Shown: positions 1 to 10,797 of the stretch, one piece after another
How the letters are laid out: every line of letters begins with the position of its first letter
Position numbering within the stretch: position 1 is the first letter of the stretch
Program-made: the position numbers and the translations under genes
Notes under the pieces: generated by a model
Told to the model about the DNA's origin: nothing
Databases searched by the model: none
What the model saw: the letters and a program-made list of their open reading frames with translations, nothing else
Source of the DNA: Siphonodentalium dalli
Lineage: Eukaryota > Mollusca > Scaphopoda > Gadilida > Siphonodentaliidae
Direction of reading: 5' to 3'
DNA: 64,000 bases
Assembly (NCBI GenBank): GCA_032622095.1
Contig: CP136066.1
Location: 200,780,978 to 200,844,977, forward strand

Positions 1-330
1 GGAAATCGGCGCTAAAATTATTTTTATCAATTTTGGTGCCCCTCTCCCCTTTCGTTCATCCCTGACTCAAACAACGCCACTTTTGACATATTTAAACCGT
101 TGGATTCTTTATATTATGGGGATAATTATATGTAAGTTTTGTGGCAATCGGCGACTGAAAAAAAATCTGCCCCCCCCCCCCCTTCCGGGCACTCCTGACG
201 CCATCGGCGCGACTTTTGCCATATTTAAACCACGCCATTAGATTCCTCATATTATGGGGATGATTATATATAAGTTTGGTGGCAATCGGCGACAATTTTT
301 TTTTTTGCTCCTCCCACCTTTTTTGCCCCT
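1..330. repeat. Tandem repeat, ~140-bp units with GGCAATCGGCG core
   Basis: The phrase GGCAATCGGCGA, with a following homopolymer and pyrimidine run, recurs at about 1, 143 and 281, a spacing of 142 and 138 bp. Each unit also carries an ATATTATGGGGAT segment. The first unit runs off the left edge of the window. A C13-14 run near 167-182 and a T run near 297-306 are probably length-unstable. Short minus-strand frames here follow the repeat and are not genes. Confidence 0.7.
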
Positions 331-449
331 GACAACAACGGCGTCACTTTAGAAAATTCTAACCCCGACCATTATCTTTCTCGTAAAAAGCTACTCCTAG
401 TAGACCCCTTTGGCATCATCTAGATGGTCCCCTGTAAATTTCTATAGAA

Positions 450-505
450 CACAGACAGACAGACAGACATTCGCAAATATAGATATAGATATATATTATA
501 TATAT
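450..505. repeat. Simple repeats (ACAG)n and (ATAGAT)n/(AT)n
   Basis: Five ACAG units are followed by an ATAGATATAGATATATAT tract. The sequence sits at the end of the preceding repeat block. Such tetranucleotide tails are common at the 3' ends of dispersed invertebrate repeats, but no parent element can be named. Confidence 0.7.
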
Positions 506-617
506 AAGCGGAAATTTTTTGAAGAGCTCTTTTCACTTGTCTGAGAAAAAAATAATTTTCTAAGTCCAAAAGTTTAGGTTGAAATAATGGAGCCTTTTTC
601 AAAAAGTGAAAACAACT

Positions 618-3602
618 TTATAAAAGTGTTGAGTATTTTAATAACAATAATAGTGAAAACTATTTTTTTTTTAAATTTCACTCTTAGTGAAGGGTTGGGT
701 CGAACTTATGATATCTTCATTTTCTGTATCCCTTAGATGCCTACATTCCCTAGAGATTTCACGGTCCTCCTCCCATTGGTTTCTGAGTATTTTCAATTAA
801 ACGGAAAACGGCCCCAATAGAAAAACAATATACTTCCTTGGTTACGCCATGGAAGTATAATAATAGGGCGAATCTTGAGCTGAAAATATCGTTGTTTAGG
901 GACTGAAAATAGGAAGTAGGATGATTATATCACGTCCTTATCATGTTTATGTTGCTCTCTAGTGATTGGAAGTGACCCCACCCTGCCTAGAAATTTCGTG
1001 ACGGGATTGGGAAATTGTTAACCCAGACACAAAATGCGAATTTTGAAGACCCGTAACTCCGTTATTTTCCAATGGAATTCAAAATTGTTTTTAGTTTTGT
1101 GATCTGCTGCTCACCTCGATTGTATGGAATGCATTTCATCTGAATCGGAGACGAAACACATTTCGGTTATTAGACAGCAAATGGGCCCAAGTTCAAACTT
1201 TGATGGCCAAAATCTCCGCCATTTTTCAACGGATTTGCGATCTGTTTTCAGTTTTGTGATCACCGTGTATGGTAGATGTTATATTCCAAGTTTAATCTGA
1301 TTCGGAGACTAAATAAAATTTGGCACCATAAACCACCCCTCCCCAAAACCACAATACTGAACCGACACTGGCAAAATTTGGCACACACCGAGCACTAGTT
1401 ATTCTGGATACTTAGAAGGGTGTCACTATCTCCAATGATTGTATGTTTTAAAGGAGATACGGCGACAAGCCGATTGCCCCAAAAATACACTTTTTGAGGG
1501 CCCACAACTCTGGTATTTCTACTCAAATTTCAAAAATCTTTCGCGGTATTTGATCAGCTTTACGCAGTGAAGCCATACACCTAAATGGACGAGATTCGTA
1601 ACGAAAAAAAAATTGGCACCCCCACCCCATTGTAAAAATATGAGATCGACCCTGTCCAGTGTTTGTTTTGCCACTGAACAGTAAATGACCAAGAGGACTG
1701 TGAAAACCGAATTCAGTTATCTGGAATGATAGGAGAGTACAGCTGCGTACAATGAATTCTGTGTATGCCTATCTATAAACGATAACTCCACAGGGAAAGC
1801 GCGGTCAAAAGTTTTGATGCCCGTGGGCAGTAGGGCATATCGAGGTGTCCATATGGTCCATATTTGGATGCCCCGCTCCTCATAATTTCCGAGATAGTAA
1901 AATGACATTTTTTTTAGATAAAGGGAGATAACTCTGAGAGGAAAGCGCGGACAATATTTGTTATGCGACTAAGGCATACAACTCATTTGTCCCAACATAC
2001 TTACCAACTTTTAGTTTTCAACTGCTCATACTTTCCGAAATATAGCGATTATAAAAGTGTCGAGTATTTTAATAATAATAATAGTGAAAAATATTTTTTT
2101 TTTAAATTTCACTCCGTGGTGAAGCGTTGGGTCGAACTTATGATATCTTCATTTTCTGTATCCCTTAAATGCCTACATTCCCTAGAGATTTCACGGTCCT
2201 CCTCCCATTGGTTTCTGAGTATTTTCAATTAAACGGAAAACGGCCCCAATAGAAAAACAATATACTTCCTTGGTTACGCCATGGAAGTATAATAATAGGG
2301 CGAATCTTGAGCTGAAAATATCGTTGTTTAGGGACTGAAAATAGGAAGTAGGATGATTATATCACGTCCTTGTCATGTTTATGTTGCTCTCTAGTGATTG
2401 GAAGTGACCCCACCCTGCCTCGAAATTTGGTGACGGGATTGGGAAATTGTTAACCCAGAAACAAAATGCGAATTTTGAAGACCCGTAACTCCGTTATTTT
2501 CCAATGGATTTAAAAATTGTTTTTAGTTTTGTGATCTGCTGCTCACCTCGATTGTATGGAATGCATTTCATCTGAATCGGAGACGAAAAACATTTCGGTT
2601 ATTGGACAGCAAATGGGCCCAAGTTCAAACTTTGAGGGCCCAAATCTCCGCCATTTTTCAACGGATTTGCGATCTGATTTCAGTTTTGTGATCACCGTGT
2701 ATGGTAGATGGTATGTTCCAAGTTTAATCTGATTCGGAGACTAAATAAAATTTGGCACCATAAACAACCCCTCCCCAAAACCACAATACTGAACCGACAC
2801 TGGCAAAATTTGGCACACACCGAGCACTAGTTATTCTGGATACTTAGAAGTGTGTCACTATCTCCAATGATTGTACGTTTTAAAGGAGGTACGGCGACAA
2901 GCCGATTGCCCCAAAAAATTGGCACCCCCACCCCATTGTAAAAATATGAGATCGACCCTGTCCAGTGTTTGTTTTGCCACTGAACAGTAAATGACCAAGA
3001 GGACTGTGAAAACCGAATTCAGTTATCTGGAATGATAGGAGAGTACAGCTGCGTACAATGAATTCTGTGTATGCCTATCTATAAACGATAACTCCACAGG
3101 GAAAGCGCGGACAAAAGTTTTGATGCCCGTGGGCAGTAGGGCGTATCGAGGTGTCCATATGGTCCATATTTGGATGTCCCGCTCCTCATAATTTCCGAGA
3201 TAGTAAAATGACATTTTTTCAGATAAAGGGAGATAACTCTGAGAGGAAAGCGCGGACAATATTCGTTATGCGACTAAGGCATACAACTCATTTGTCCCAA
3301 CATACTTACCAACTTTTTTAGTTTTCTACTTCTCATACTTTCCGAAATATAGTGATTATAAAAGTGTCGAGTATTTTAATAATAATAATAGTGAAAAAGA
3401 TTTTTTTTTTTAATTTCACTCCGTGGTGAAGCGTTGGGTCGAACTTATGATATCTTCATTTTCTGTATCCCTTAGATGCCTACATTCCCTAGATATTTCA
3501 CGGTCCTCCTCCCATTGGTTTCTGAGTATTTTCAATTAAACGGAAAACGGCCCCAATAGAAAAACAATATACTTCCTTGGTTACACCATGGAAGTATAAT
3601 AA
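618..3602. repeat. Large tandem array, 1.43-kb unit, about 2.2 copies
   Basis: Unit A (618-2048) is repeated as unit B (2049-3355) and as a partial unit C (3356-3602). All begin with TTATAAAAGTGT and carry the same landmarks in order: a T-run, the TCACGGTCCTCCTCCC segment, AAACGGAAAACGGCCCC, and CTGAATCGGAGACGAAA. Unit B is 124 bp shorter than A because a block near 1486-1611 is missing, with A-runs on both sides. Within each unit a shorter stretch with GATAACTC and AAAGCGCGG occurs twice, so the unit itself contains an older duplication. A minus-strand frame of about 60 codons recurs (1717-1908, 3023-3259). It probably persists because the DNA is similar, and it matches no family I know. Confidence 0.85.
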
Positions 3603-5420
3603 CACAAAATGTAGACTTCTTAAGCAACACGTTTTTCGTGCAAACTATCAAACAATTACTTGGCACAACAACTCACACCCATTCTGGAATGTCATGTCCT
3701 TATAAGCCTATGTCATTTGTGCTCCATATATAGCCATACGTTGTGTGGCATATATAACCATAGCCCTGTCTATAGTGCACGAGATACATGATTATGGTTA
3801 TATGATAACAACACTAGGCATATTGAAATGAGGTGTCCCTAAAGTATGTCCATTTACCTATATGCCCGTTTGGGTGTCATGTAAACTATCCCCTTGACGC
3901 GGAGCGGGAATAGTCAGCACCCAGATGCAAATGCATAAGAACGAATCTATAACCAACGATTATGCAAGATTCAGGCGTAATCACGATCGGTCAGTCCACT
4001 CATATTGTCCCTTTCATATAGGTCGGGTTCATATCATAGATCAACACAATGCTACTATTATAATCTTCGTATTGTTGACAAATCCAAATGATTTCAGTTG
4101 ACCCAGAATATATACACACAAGCTGGGCATAAACATAACAGCTAAATAGAGTCAAATGTTTTCCTATAAATCATGAAGTACTGAACCTTTTGATATGCAA
4201 TGTATCGGGTCGACCTCGGTGGCCCGGTCCGTCCCCCACCGGTAATATATCATCAAGCCATGGGAGTTCTGCTTGTCTCCATCAAGGTTGAAAATTGGTC
4301 TGGCTAAAATGACCCCGCCACAGAAGTACCGGTATAGAAAGCATATTTACCGTGCATGAGATATATTGGTGCATGAGATTATATGGGATTGTTTTTCCAA
4401 GACGGCCATCGGTGGTCGCTGTTGAGGGGCCCGGAAGTCCAACACACCAACAACGCATTGGTGGCTCTTCATTTGCAATTGGTTTGATGCGAAGTGTTGT
4501 TATTTGACCGCTGACATGTCAGCCGACATGTCAGGATGTACTGGCGTATGAAATGTGAGGATATATGCATGGAATAACCGAAGTAGTGCCAATTTTGACT
4601 TAACTGAGCAGAGTTATTGGGCATTTTCGTCAATCAATTACTCATCAAAATAAAAGAGTTGCGACAAGACATCAGGGTTCTTTAGTTTGTTGAGGAGCAC
4701 CAGTGAATGCATTTCTTAATGGACAATTCCCTTATTCCCATACGAGGAACCCAGTTAAATTTGTGCCGGTAAGTTTGAAAATCTTCGATGTTGGTAGCCG
4801 TTTTGGACGCCATCTTAAAACAATTATCAAATATGAAGTGTCCGATGATGTATATATCGTCATTTGTTTCTAGTGTCACAAAATACGCAACAGAATATGA
4901 AAATACCTCCCTGTAAAACGTGAGTCTCACTCATTAGCCTTTGGTAGCCATATATGACCGGTTGAAATATATATATAATCGACTTTGTGCAAAAATTCAA
5001 ATAAAAAAATTTAAAATATGAAATAGTTGACAAAAAAGCGATGATCATGTGAGGTTTTATGAATTTACAAATTCTGAACCAGTATCCTCGTGTGATTTTC
5101 CATACCCATATTAAAATTGTATCACAATGTTGTAAAATTTTGAGAAATTAGTAAAAATTACAAATGTTCACCATTTCCCCCCAAATTTTCATCTTAGAAC
5201 ACGATCGGACGAGGTTGTTTATAATTCCCCTTCATCAAGCTCTACACTGTTTCATTTTAAGCCCATAAAGCCTTCTTTGTATGTGGCATTCTAAGTGTGA
5301 ACTATACAATTCATTTTTCTGAGGAAATTATATTTTAGGGGGTGGGGTTAAGTTTATGCCCACAGCGCATTTTCACATAAATATAATTGGCAGTCCATCA
5401 CCCAAATTGTTTTTCTAGGT
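3603..5420. other. No gene recognised
   Basis: AT-rich sequence after the truncated third array unit. Frames are short and frequently closed, and I see no family motif. At 4509-4533 there are two overlapping GACATGTC palindromes. The rest has no clear repeat or inverted structure that I can support. Confidence 0.5.
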
Positions 5421-5886
5421 CTTTGGGGCAATTTTTGGGATAAGTTGCGTGTCAATAGCCAATGTGTATCACAAGTTATAGCCAATTATATGTGACACTG
5501 TTTTTCAAAATCCAAGTAATTTTTCGAAATTTCAAAATATTTATCGCAATTTTTTCTAACTAGCTTACACATTGGTCCAGTGTTGTATCTCATGTTGTTT
5601 TATGGTGGTCAATAAATAATCTAAACGATGTCTTGTTCACTTTATAACCGCAGTCATTTTTTATACGCTGACACTTGTACTCGATACAAATTTTATTTTA
5701 TTTTAGGGGTAGCAGTCGTCTTCCCTGAACAAATCTATTATGGGACACATTCTGAAGCGGGCAACTAGCAAATTCAGATGCATCATATAATGACCTTTAA
5801 TTTGATATATTAAAACCTTTGTTGGAGGGGGGTGCCGCCAACTTCTAAACTAGAGACTTTCTGAGAATTGGCCCACGGACTAGTAT
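5421..5886 (+). repeat. Dispersed repeat R1, copy 1
   Basis: About 465 bp, similar over its whole length to 10852-11296 in the same orientation. Shared landmarks are CAAGTTATAGCCAATTA-like text, ACATTGGTCCAGTGTTGTAT, GGGACACATTCTGAAGCGGG and GAATTGGCCCACGGACTA. This copy has about 28 extra bases after TTTTATGGTGG. No coding frame spans the repeat and no terminal inverted repeats are seen, so its class is unknown. Confidence 0.8.
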
Positions 5887-6341
5887 ACATGTGCTTTCAG
5901 AATATACAAACCACTACACCGTTATATCCCACCAATATCAGTGTCTCGATATCATTTGACCAAATGTCTTGACATGAAACCGCGACAGACACGGCGTGAA
6001 ATACATCGCATTGAGTAAACAATTTCCCATTGTTTCAATTCAACTTCAAATCAAAACCGCAATTTGTAAGTGGTAAACATCTGAAAAAGACATCAGGTAC
6101 ATGCAGAAACTAATTGTTGTGCATATTTATTTCTATTTGAGGTGGCAATTTTTGGTGTTTATCAGCATTTTTTTAACGATAAGAGCGATGCTAATTCAGG
6201 AAATATATTTTATCTAGCGCATTAAATTTAAAATAAAAAGTCGTGAATTGGCTGAGTGTTTCTTTGGCCGCACATTTCGCTGATAATTACGAGACATTTT
6301 TTTGTCTAAATGACATTTTTAAGTTCGAAGAGCATTAGAAT

Positions 6342-6490
6342 GGGGATAACAGTGTGGTGTTTTGGGAATTCGGAAAGGTACATGGCTAATATACTGTGGC
6401 AAATATCCGCCGTCGCCCATTAACTAAATTTGCCACAGTATATTCGCCATGTACCTTTCCGAAATCACAAAACACCACACCGTTATCCCC
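6342..6490. mobile_element. Palindromic MITE-like element, 63-bp arms
   Basis: The sequence starts GGGGATAACAGTGTGGTG and ends in its near-complement CACCACACCGTTATCCCC. The arms, 6342-6404 and 6428-6490, match over nearly their full length around a 23-bp loop. It has the size and form of a deleted cut-and-paste element that would fold into a long hairpin. No target duplication is certain. Superfamily not assignable. Confidence 0.75.
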
Positions 6491-6554
6491 TAATTATAGC
6501 CACAAAATAACGCCAGCTCACTCACTCACTCACATGGGGGTTACTAAATAGAGT

Positions 6555-6710
6555 ATATCTAGTGTTTTGGAGTGGATACCGAAAAATATGTCATGAGTGA
6601 GCGAGACAAATGTTTATTTTCGCGAGCGGCTTGCCGCGAGCGAAAATAAACATTTGTCGCGGTCACGAATGACGTATTTTTCGGTATCCACTAAAAAAAA
6701 CACTAGATAT
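6555..6710. mobile_element. Palindromic element, ~156 bp, nearly loop-less
   Basis: It begins ATATCTAGTGTTTT and ends AAAACACTAGATAT. The arms stay complementary, with some mismatches, to the centre near 6633, where GCGAGCGGC meets GCCGCGAGC. It lies only 64 bp beyond the previous palindrome. The plus-strand frame at 6597-6812 starts inside it and is a by-product. Confidence 0.75.
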
Positions 6711-7459
6711 TCTTTTTATTATACGCATTTCCAAAGAAATTCACCACTTTCGACGTTAAATGATATCACAATCATCTTCAATCGATGCATAATTTTTGAA
6801 GCCATCAGCTGATCGATGCCTGTTCTCATAATGCTACTTCACCATCCGCAGAATATAAAAATATAGTTCCCGTATTCTTCCCTTTATTTCCGCCATAAAT
6901 ATGTCGAATTTCAACATAAAATAGATTTTAATTATAACTCTATCAGTGAATATAATATAATTTAGAATATTACAATGGGTTCTTTCACTTTGACCTTCTT
7001 CAATAGTACAAACCGGAAACAGTATTGGTACTCGCAAGTGAATCGGTCGCACGCGCAAGCTAGTGTGAAAGTATATTCTTCTATATCCCCTTCTGGGTGA
7101 TATCGATATATTTATCTAAACGCGTTTTTTTCTATAATTCACGGTTGGGCGTATAATAAGTTCTTGTATATACTCGATATATGACGAATATGCATTCGTA
7201 TGCAGCCTGCTTGCGTGTGACGCATGACGAATAATACACGGACAGCATGTGTTATATATAATACAAAGCTCAGTTGTCTGGGTATGAGAATTTAGTCAAA
7301 GACTCATTATCGACATCGAACATTCCATAAATATCTGAGTCAACATGTTTCCATGGACAGCTTTCAAGCGATGGCGTAATCAATTCCTAAAATCTGAAAA
7401 CCGAAAACATGTGGCGGCTTTAGCCAACTTCCAACGTGTACAATACTCGGCCGGATTCC

Positions 7460-7504
7460 ATTGGTTGGGGAGTATAGAATAAATAAGATAGGGGCGTCGT
7501 CAGT
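7460..7504 (+). promoter_or_regulatory. Candidate core promoter: CCAAT, TATA, initiator
   Basis: An inverted CCAAT (ATTGG, 7460-7464) is followed by a TATA-like box (TATAGAATAAATAAG, 7473-7487) and an initiator TCAGT (7500-7504). Taking the A at 7502 as the start puts the TATA box at about -29, the normal spacing for an animal promoter. A splice donor follows 33 nt later. It would drive the small secreted-peptide gene whose later exons are at 12358 and 18446. All of this is inferred from motif spacing, and no transcript evidence is available. Confidence 0.45.
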
Positions 7505-7534
7505 AGACACCGTACTCATCCCAGCGTTGATCGA
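7502..7534 (+). other. Candidate 5' leader exon of small secreted-peptide gene
   Basis: A 33-nt non-coding exon runs from the predicted start at 7502 to a perfect donor, GTAAGT, at 7535-7540. It has no ATG. The next plausible acceptor-flanked exon with an ATG is at 12358, which would make a first intron of about 4.8 kb filled with repeats and palindromes. The link between exons is inferred only from splice signals and order. Confidence 0.35.
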
Positions 7535-7873
7535 GTAAGTACCATACTGTAATTATTATTATACTTATTGGTAGTTGTGTACATGTGTATGGCTCCATGT
7601 TGTTTATGAAGTAGATCATGCTACGAATATCTATACAATGGCTACGCCCGCACAGGGACCATATTCCACCATTTCAATTTAAATTTTAATTATGATATTC
7701 GTCTCTTATGTAACATAATTATATTGAATCTGATTAATAAAAAACTGAACTTTATTATAGTTAACAATGGTAAGCGACGCAAAGCAAAATCGGCTCACAA
7801 AAGTCGCATAAAAGTCCATGCAAGAAATTCCATTTTGGACAAAGTTTTTGGGGTTAGACACTCAACCCCCTTT

Positions 7874-7935
7874 AAGTTCGAAGATAAATGATCTATAATT
7901 GCGCTACGCGCGTTATAGAATTTATCTTCAAACTT
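7874..7935. repeat. 62-bp inverted repeat (hairpin)
   Basis: AAGTTCGAAGATAAAT at the left is matched by ATTTATCTTCAAACTT at the right. The pairing, with some mismatches, continues inward to TTGCGC/GCGTTA around a TACGC-like loop. No known element recognised. It lies in the first candidate intron. Confidence 0.65.
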
Positions 7936-8558
7936 ATCGGTTATAACTGCATAACGTTTACAGAAACAAGAGTTATTTCTTAAATAACCAACTTGGCAGT
8001 TTGTGATTCTGTATCGCACATTTAATGGTACTGTAAGCGTTGTTGGTGGGTATTACGGTTATAACTAGTTACTTCCGTTAAGGCCGCCATACACACAAAG
8101 AATATTATATTATATAAAACCTTGTTCTTATACCTATCATTAATATCGCGTAAATTATGGCTGGAGCCATAAATTAAATTACGAATTTCCGTGTACAAGA
8201 CGTAATCAAATTAATTGACGGATAGGCAACGCGTGGCACACATGATCGTGGACAAAAGTATATTGACACGGGGCGTAAACTCATGCCACTTACCGACTAG
8301 TGACTATACAACAACTTAAATCAGTATATGTGGGACTAGTATGCATATAATATACATTTATTTGATACATTTGCTTGAAAACTGTACAAAAAATACCCGA
8401 CAATTTGTATTTTTGCATTCCGGCTAATCCCCCATCCGTAACATTACTTCGTACTCAACAGACTTTCAAACAATGTAAATCTGGTTACCTTATTATGAGA
8501 CTCAGAGACTATAGAAACAACAACAACATTTGAGTACAGTATCTATGGGGCGCCATCC

Positions 8559-9526
8559 CTGCAAATATTCGTTTTCGGAGATATCTCCTCGTAATTCGGA
8601 GATATATCCTCGGTTTCGAGGAGATATCTCCTTGGAATTGCAATTCCTAGCAGATATCTGCTTGGAATGTGGTCCATTATGGAGATATCTGCTTGGATCC
8701 AAGGAGATATCTGCTTGGATTATGGAGATATCTCCTTGGATCCTAGAAGATATCTCCTTGCAACTACGAGATATATGCTTGAAATATTTCCAACGAGATA
8801 TATCCTTGAAACCGAGGAGATATCTCCATAATCCATGCAGATATCTGCTCGGATCCAATGAGATATCTCCTTGGATCCAAGCAGATATATGCTCGGATTA
8901 TGGCGATATCTCCTTGACATAGTTTTGAACGAGATATCTCCTTGGACCCAAGGGGATATCTCCATATTCCAAGCAGATATCTCCTTGAAAATATATTCCA
9001 AGCAGATATCTGCTTGGATTATGGAGATCTCTCCTTGGAAAACCGCGGCCATGAAATATTAATGATTTCTCCACAGTACATATACGTTTTTTCATTTTTT
9101 TTCGAAATACATCCAAGCAGATATCTGCTCGGGAGATATCTCCTTGAAATATTTTTCAAGCAGATATCTCCATAATCCGAGCAGATATCTGCTTGGATCC
9201 AAGGAGATATCTCCTTGGATCCAAGCAAATATCTGCTCGCATTATGAAGATATCTCCTTAAAATATTTTTTCAATGAGATATCTCCATAATGCGAGCAGA
9301 TATCTGCTTGGATCCAAGGAGATATCTCCTTGGATCCAAGCAGATATCTGCTCGCATTATGGAGTTATCTCCTCGGTTTCAAGGAGATATCTCCTTGAAA
9401 ATATTTCCGAGGAGATATCTCCATATTCCAAGCAGATATCTCATTGAAACCGAGGAGATATCTCCATAATGCGAGCAGATATCTGCTTGGATCCAAGGAG
9501 ATATCTCCGAAGACGAATATTTGCAG
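8559..9526. mobile_element. Foldback element built of GATATC palindromes
   Basis: Ends are inverted repeats about 30 bp long with one mismatch: CTGCAAATATTCGT plus TTCGGAGATATCTCC at the left, and its complement at 9497-9526. Between them the DNA is a patchwork of three self-complementary words, GGAGATATCTCC, AGCAGATATCTGCT and TTGGATCCAA, joined by CCATAAT or GAAATATT spacers. About thirty GATATC cores occur in roughly 950 bp. The longest perfect palindrome is 82 bp (9283-9364), with no loop. A 55-bp unrelated stretch (about 9056-9112) interrupts the array near its middle. Frames are open on both strands simply because the words are palindromic and lack stops. I know no protein-coding role and cannot name the family. 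Confidence 0.8.
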
Positions 9527-9552
9527 TTCGAGTTCGAGTTCGAGTTCGAGTT
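9527..9552. repeat. Hexamer microsatellite (TTCGAG)n
   Basis: Four units directly abut the right end of the palindromic element, followed by a T-run. Confidence 0.8.
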
Positions 9553-9920
9553 TTTTCTACATAATTATGCGGTAATCAATCAGCGAATCAGAACAAGATA
9601 CCACAACCTCCCAATTGAAACTGACTTATAGGGGACATAGACTGTCACTTTTCTGATTGAAAATGTACCGTGTTTCAGTGAGAATGGGGAGATGACGAAT
9701 TTCATGCTGAAATGCTCAGTATTACATGGTCTCCATCAGAAATATTTTAACACTATTAAGTCGATATAACGTTTCAACCTGGAAACAGGACATATGTCCA
9801 TATTCATGAGAATGGTTATGCCGCTATTAGGCTCTCCGGTATTTTTTACTGACAAATGTTACCATAATTCACAATGGGTTGTCGCTATATAATATAACTG
9901 TTAAAGTTCATTAATTTCAT
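9553..9920. other. No gene recognised
   Basis: AT-rich spacer between the foldback element and the next repeat pair. No open frame of note and no repeat that I can support. Confidence 0.45.
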
Positions 9921-10171
9921 TTATTACACGCTTGTTCCTATAAGTACAGTGTTATTGCTGTTCCATAGTTACAAATCCGTATGGAACGTACGTTCCATAT
10001 GCATCTCGTTGACGTAAAATGACGTACATGACATTCGCCTTAACCATGAAACTGGAACTATTTAAATAAAAGAATCATCACACATGACAAACACGCCCTG
10101 TATGAGCCTTAATAAACCTTCTAATCCTGTATTTTTTATGCACGGATTCTAGGACGCGAAGCGTGTAATAA
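9921..10171. mobile_element. Inverted-repeat element, first of a tandem pair
   Basis: It begins TTATTACACG and ends CGTGTAATAA. Inside are a palindrome GGAACGTACGTTCC, two TGACGTA-type motifs, a TATTTAAATAAAAG box and a later AATAAACCTTCTAATCC signal. The order TATA-like box then polyadenylation-like signal resembles an LTR, but the ends are inverted repeats without TG..CA. A related copy follows at 10229-10502. Confidence 0.6.
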
Positions 10172-10238
10172 AAACAGAACGACACGATGTGTAAATGGGT
10201 AAAACGCGTGTCGTGTCGTTCTGTGAATTTATTACACG
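10162..10238. repeat. Junction hairpin between the tandem pair
   Basis: CGTGTAATAA, ACAGAACGACACG and their complements CGTGTCGTTCTGT and TTATTACACG face each other across an 18-20-bp loop. The two neighbouring elements therefore meet head to tail at a perfect-looking hairpin. Confidence 0.65.
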
Positions 10239-10502
10239 ACTTGTCCTCAAAATAAAGTACTCGATAATTATGCAGAGCGAAATATATCGTGGTATGTACA
10301 AATTCGTACGGAACATACGTTTCATACGCACCCCGTTGACGCCACGCGACGTAAATGACGTTCCCTCAACCATGAAACATGAACTATAATATAAAAGCAT
10401 CATCACACATGAAAAACTAGCCCTGTAGGCCCTATATACCTGAATAAACGTTGTAAGTCTATTGTTTTAATTCACGGTTCTATGACGAGTGGTGTGTAAT
10501 AA
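10229..10502. mobile_element. Inverted-repeat element, second of a tandem pair
   Basis: Similar to 9921-10171 throughout. It keeps the CGTACGGAACATACG segment, GTTGACG, CATGAAAC, a TATAATATAAAAGCATC box and TGAATAAACGTTG, and ends in GTGTGTAATAA. Divergence between the copies is clearly visible, so the duplication is not recent. Confidence 0.6.
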
Positions 10503-10511
10503 ACACAGAAC

Positions 10512-10650
10512 GACTGGACAAAAGGAAGTACAAGATGGGAATTTTTGGGAAACATTCAAAGTTTTAACTGGCCAAGCTTCCTCAAACAACAGCGACAAAC
10601 CACCCAAAGATGTACACAACGAATCATTCACAAATAACACAGACGGTATG
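10512..10650 (+). pseudogene. Possible LINE ORF2 linker fragment
   Basis: A plus-strand frame (10489-10869) contains a short segment reading D-G-N-F-W-E-T-F-K-V-L-T-G. This resembles the stretch between the endonuclease and reverse transcriptase of CR1/Jockey-type LINEs, where a K-x-F-W-x-x-x-K motif is common. The remainder of the frame is minisatellite. No catalytic motif is present, so this is a weak call. Confidence 0.25.
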
Positions 10651-10657
10651 CGGCGGA

Positions 10658-10797
10658 TACGGACCCTGGCTTTTACGGACCCTGGCTCTTACGGACCATG
10701 GCTTTTACGGACATCCGGCTCATACGGACCCTGGCTTATACGGACCCCGGCTGTTACGGACCCTGGCTTTTACGGAGCTCCGGCTCATACGGACCTC
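10658..10797. repeat. 16/17-bp minisatellite, TACGGACCCTGGCTTT
   Basis: Eight to nine units of TACGGACCCTGGCTTT and close variants. Two 17-bp variants end in CCGGCTCA. Frames on the plus strand stay open across it, which explains two overlapping ORFs that should not be called genes. Confidence 0.9.

Noticed and set aside
4505-4535. p53-like pair of GACATGTC sites
   Set aside because: The core palindromes are present, but flanking positions do not match the purine/pyrimidine consensus and no gene is nearby. A similar phrase near 24763 suggests a repeat.
8502-9228. Overlapping ORFs on both strands in the palindromic block (8502-8858, 8530-8922, 8720-9052 and others)
   Set aside because: They read the same palindromic words in different frames and strands. 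Openness results from absence of stops in GAGATATCTC-type words, not from coding.
8559-9526. CRISPR array
   Set aside because: The repeats have no constant repeat-spacer alternation, the words are palindromic at several lengths, and the sequence is clearly eukaryotic repeat DNA.
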